This document shows, in pieces, positions 5,189 to 5,820 of a stretch of DNA of 5,820 bases. The position numbers and the translations under genes are program-made. The notes beneath the pieces were generated by a model. That model did not search any database. It had not been told where the DNA came from and saw only the letters and a list, made by a program, of their open reading frames with translations. Position 1 is the first letter of the stretch, and every line of letters begins with the position of its first letter. The stretch covers positions 1 through 5,820 of the forward strand of contig SXMA01000135.1 of NCBI GenBank assembly GCA_005777515.1, read 5' to 3'. This stretch comes from Actinomycetota bacterium. GTDB lineage: Bacteria > Actinomycetota > Actinomycetes > Nanopelagicales > Nanopelagicaceae.

Positions 5189-5820
5189 CTAGTTTGCAAA
5201 TACTTCTGCAAGAAGTGCTTTCTGTTCCTTTTCATGCATAAAGATGCTTCCAGTAGCAGGGCTTGCAGCAGATCTTCTAGATATCCGATTTAGCTTTCTT
5301 GCACCAAGTGCTTCTTGGAGATTACTTGAAACAAATGGCCATGGACCTTGATTTGCTGGTTCGTCCTGAACCCAGACCAACTTCGCATTAGGCGCTTTTG
5401 AAAGTTCTGCCAATATCTGATCGATAGCTAGTGGATAAAGCTGCTCGAGCCTAATTATCGCTGTTGAGTTATCTGAGCGTTTTGCTCGCTCTGCCACTAG
5501 CTCCCAATAAATCTTTCCGCTGCAAAGAACTATCTTTGAGGCGCTACTAATTGCAGAATCACCTACAACTGGAGTAAATGTTCCAGTGGTGAAATCTGTG
5601 AGCTGGGTAGCAGCAGCTTTTAGTCGAAGCATGGACTTAGGTTCGAAGACAATTAACGGTCTTCTAGCTGGGTTTTTCGCCTGCCAACGCAATAGATGGA
5701 AATAAGAAGCAGCAGAACTTGGCTGGGCAATAGTCATATTATTTTCAGCTGCCAGGGTTAAGAAACGTTCAATGCGACCAGATGAGTGATCAGGGCCTTG
5801 TCCTTCATAGCCATGCGGCA
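5189..5820 (-). CDS. kgd: 2-oxoglutarate decarboxylase/dehydrogenase E1, Kgd/SucA type (C-terminal part; 5' end outside window)
   Basis: The thiamine-diphosphate-dependent actinobacterial enzyme decarboxylates 2-oxoglutarate and serves as the E1 (and fused acyltransferase) component of the oxoglutarate dehydrogenase reaction in the TCA cycle. Only the last 209 residues are visible; the reading frame is open through the right edge, so the ATG at 5737-5735 is an internal Met. The fragment starts with PHGYEGQGPDHSSGR, the conserved end of the pyrimidine-binding/transketolase region. It continues through ENNMTIAQPS, YFHLLRWQ and PKSMLRLKAA, and includes CSGKIYWEL, IRLEQLYPL, VWVQDEPANQGPW and RISRRSAASPATGS. 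These match the C-terminal domain of M. tuberculosis Kgd as I recall it. The full gene should be about 1200 codons, so the fused N-terminal acyltransferase domain cannot be checked here. The stop (TAG) is 8 bp from the convergent thioesterase stop. Confidence 0.95.
   Translation of the reverse strand, partial: PHGYEGQGPDHSSGRIERFLTLAAENNMTIAQPSSAASYFHLLRWQAKNPARRPLIVFEPKSMLRLKAAATQLTDFTTGTFTPVVGDSAISSASKIVLCSGKIYWELVAERAKRSDNSTAIIRLEQLYPLAIDQILAELSKAPNAKLVWVQDEPANQGPWPFVSSNLQEALGARKLNRISRRSAASPATGSIFMHEKEQKALLAEVFAN
5202..5216 (+). terminator. Weak hairpin downstream of the thioesterase gene, possible terminator
   Basis: ACTTCT-GCA-AGAAGT forms a perfect 6-bp stem with a 3-nt loop 21 nt past the thioesterase stop. 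It is followed on the plus strand by a pyrimidine-rich run (GCTTTCTGTTCCTTTT) rather than a clean U-tract. It lies inside the last codons of kgd on the other strand, because only 8 bp separate the two genes. The stem is AU-rich and short, so it is a poor classical terminator, but it is the only candidate seen. Confidence 0.25.

Noticed and set aside
5189..5737. A complete 182-residue minus-strand gene starting at 5737
   Set aside because: The frame stays open to the right edge with conserved Kgd sequence (PHGYEGQGPDH), so the Met at 5737 is internal to a larger gene.
1..5820. Mobile elements, CRISPR arrays, tRNA/rRNA genes, riboswitches
   Set aside because: No spaced direct repeats, terminal inverted repeats, transposase motifs or tRNA-like folds were seen; coding sequence fills almost all of the window, leaving no gap above about 45 bp.

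Overview
The window is gene-dense, moderately AT-leaning DNA from an actinobacterium. The evidence is the SigR/RsrA redox sigma/anti-sigma pair, a 2-oxoglutarate decarboxylase of the actinobacterial Kgd type, and an order (hisN, rsgA, aroA, SRAP protein, sigR, rsrA) that I recall as conserved in high-GC actinobacteria. In Mycobacterium tuberculosis, sigH, the SRAP gene, aroA and rsgA sit close together. The low GC for this phylum and the very short intergenic gaps suggest a streamlined lineage such as the freshwater acI/Nanopelagicales group. That placement is inference; no rRNA or marker comparison was possible.

Layout. Positions 1-2918 hold a minus-strand operon read aroA, then rsgA (8-nt overlap), then hisN (5-nt gap, cut by the left window edge). 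A 43-bp divergent intergenic region (2919-2961) separates it from plus-strand genes: a SRAP/YedK-type abasic-site DNA-protein crosslink protein, the ECF sigma factor sigR, its zinc-binding anti-sigma factor rsrA (4-nt GTGA overlap), and a small hotdog-fold thioesterase resembling fluoroacetyl-CoA thioesterase. The last 632 bases are the C-terminal end of kgd on the minus strand, converging on the thioesterase with only 8 bp between stop codons. No stretch longer than 300 bases lacks a gene.

Function. aroA (shikimate pathway) and hisN (histidine synthesis) are biosynthetic, and rsgA is a ribosome-assembly GTPase. The SRAP protein protects abasic sites, and sigR-rsrA is a thiol-oxidative-stress switch. 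The regulatory DNA is the most informative part. A near-perfect SigR-type promoter (GGGAAT-N18-GTT) ends 8 bases before the sigR start codon, which implies autoregulation. Four other starts (aroA, hisN, SRAP gene, thioesterase) are each preceded by a TANNNT -10-like box 6-7 nt from the ATG and have no usable Shine-Dalgarno, the signature of leaderless mRNAs. The one strong Shine-Dalgarno belongs to rsrA, an operon-internal gene.

I found no mobile element, CRISPR array, tRNA or rRNA, and no clearly new multi-gene system. The points most worth a second look are the SigR promoter, the leaderless pattern, the C-terminal tail of RsrA, the overlapping divergent promoters and the paired hairpins at the start of sigR.
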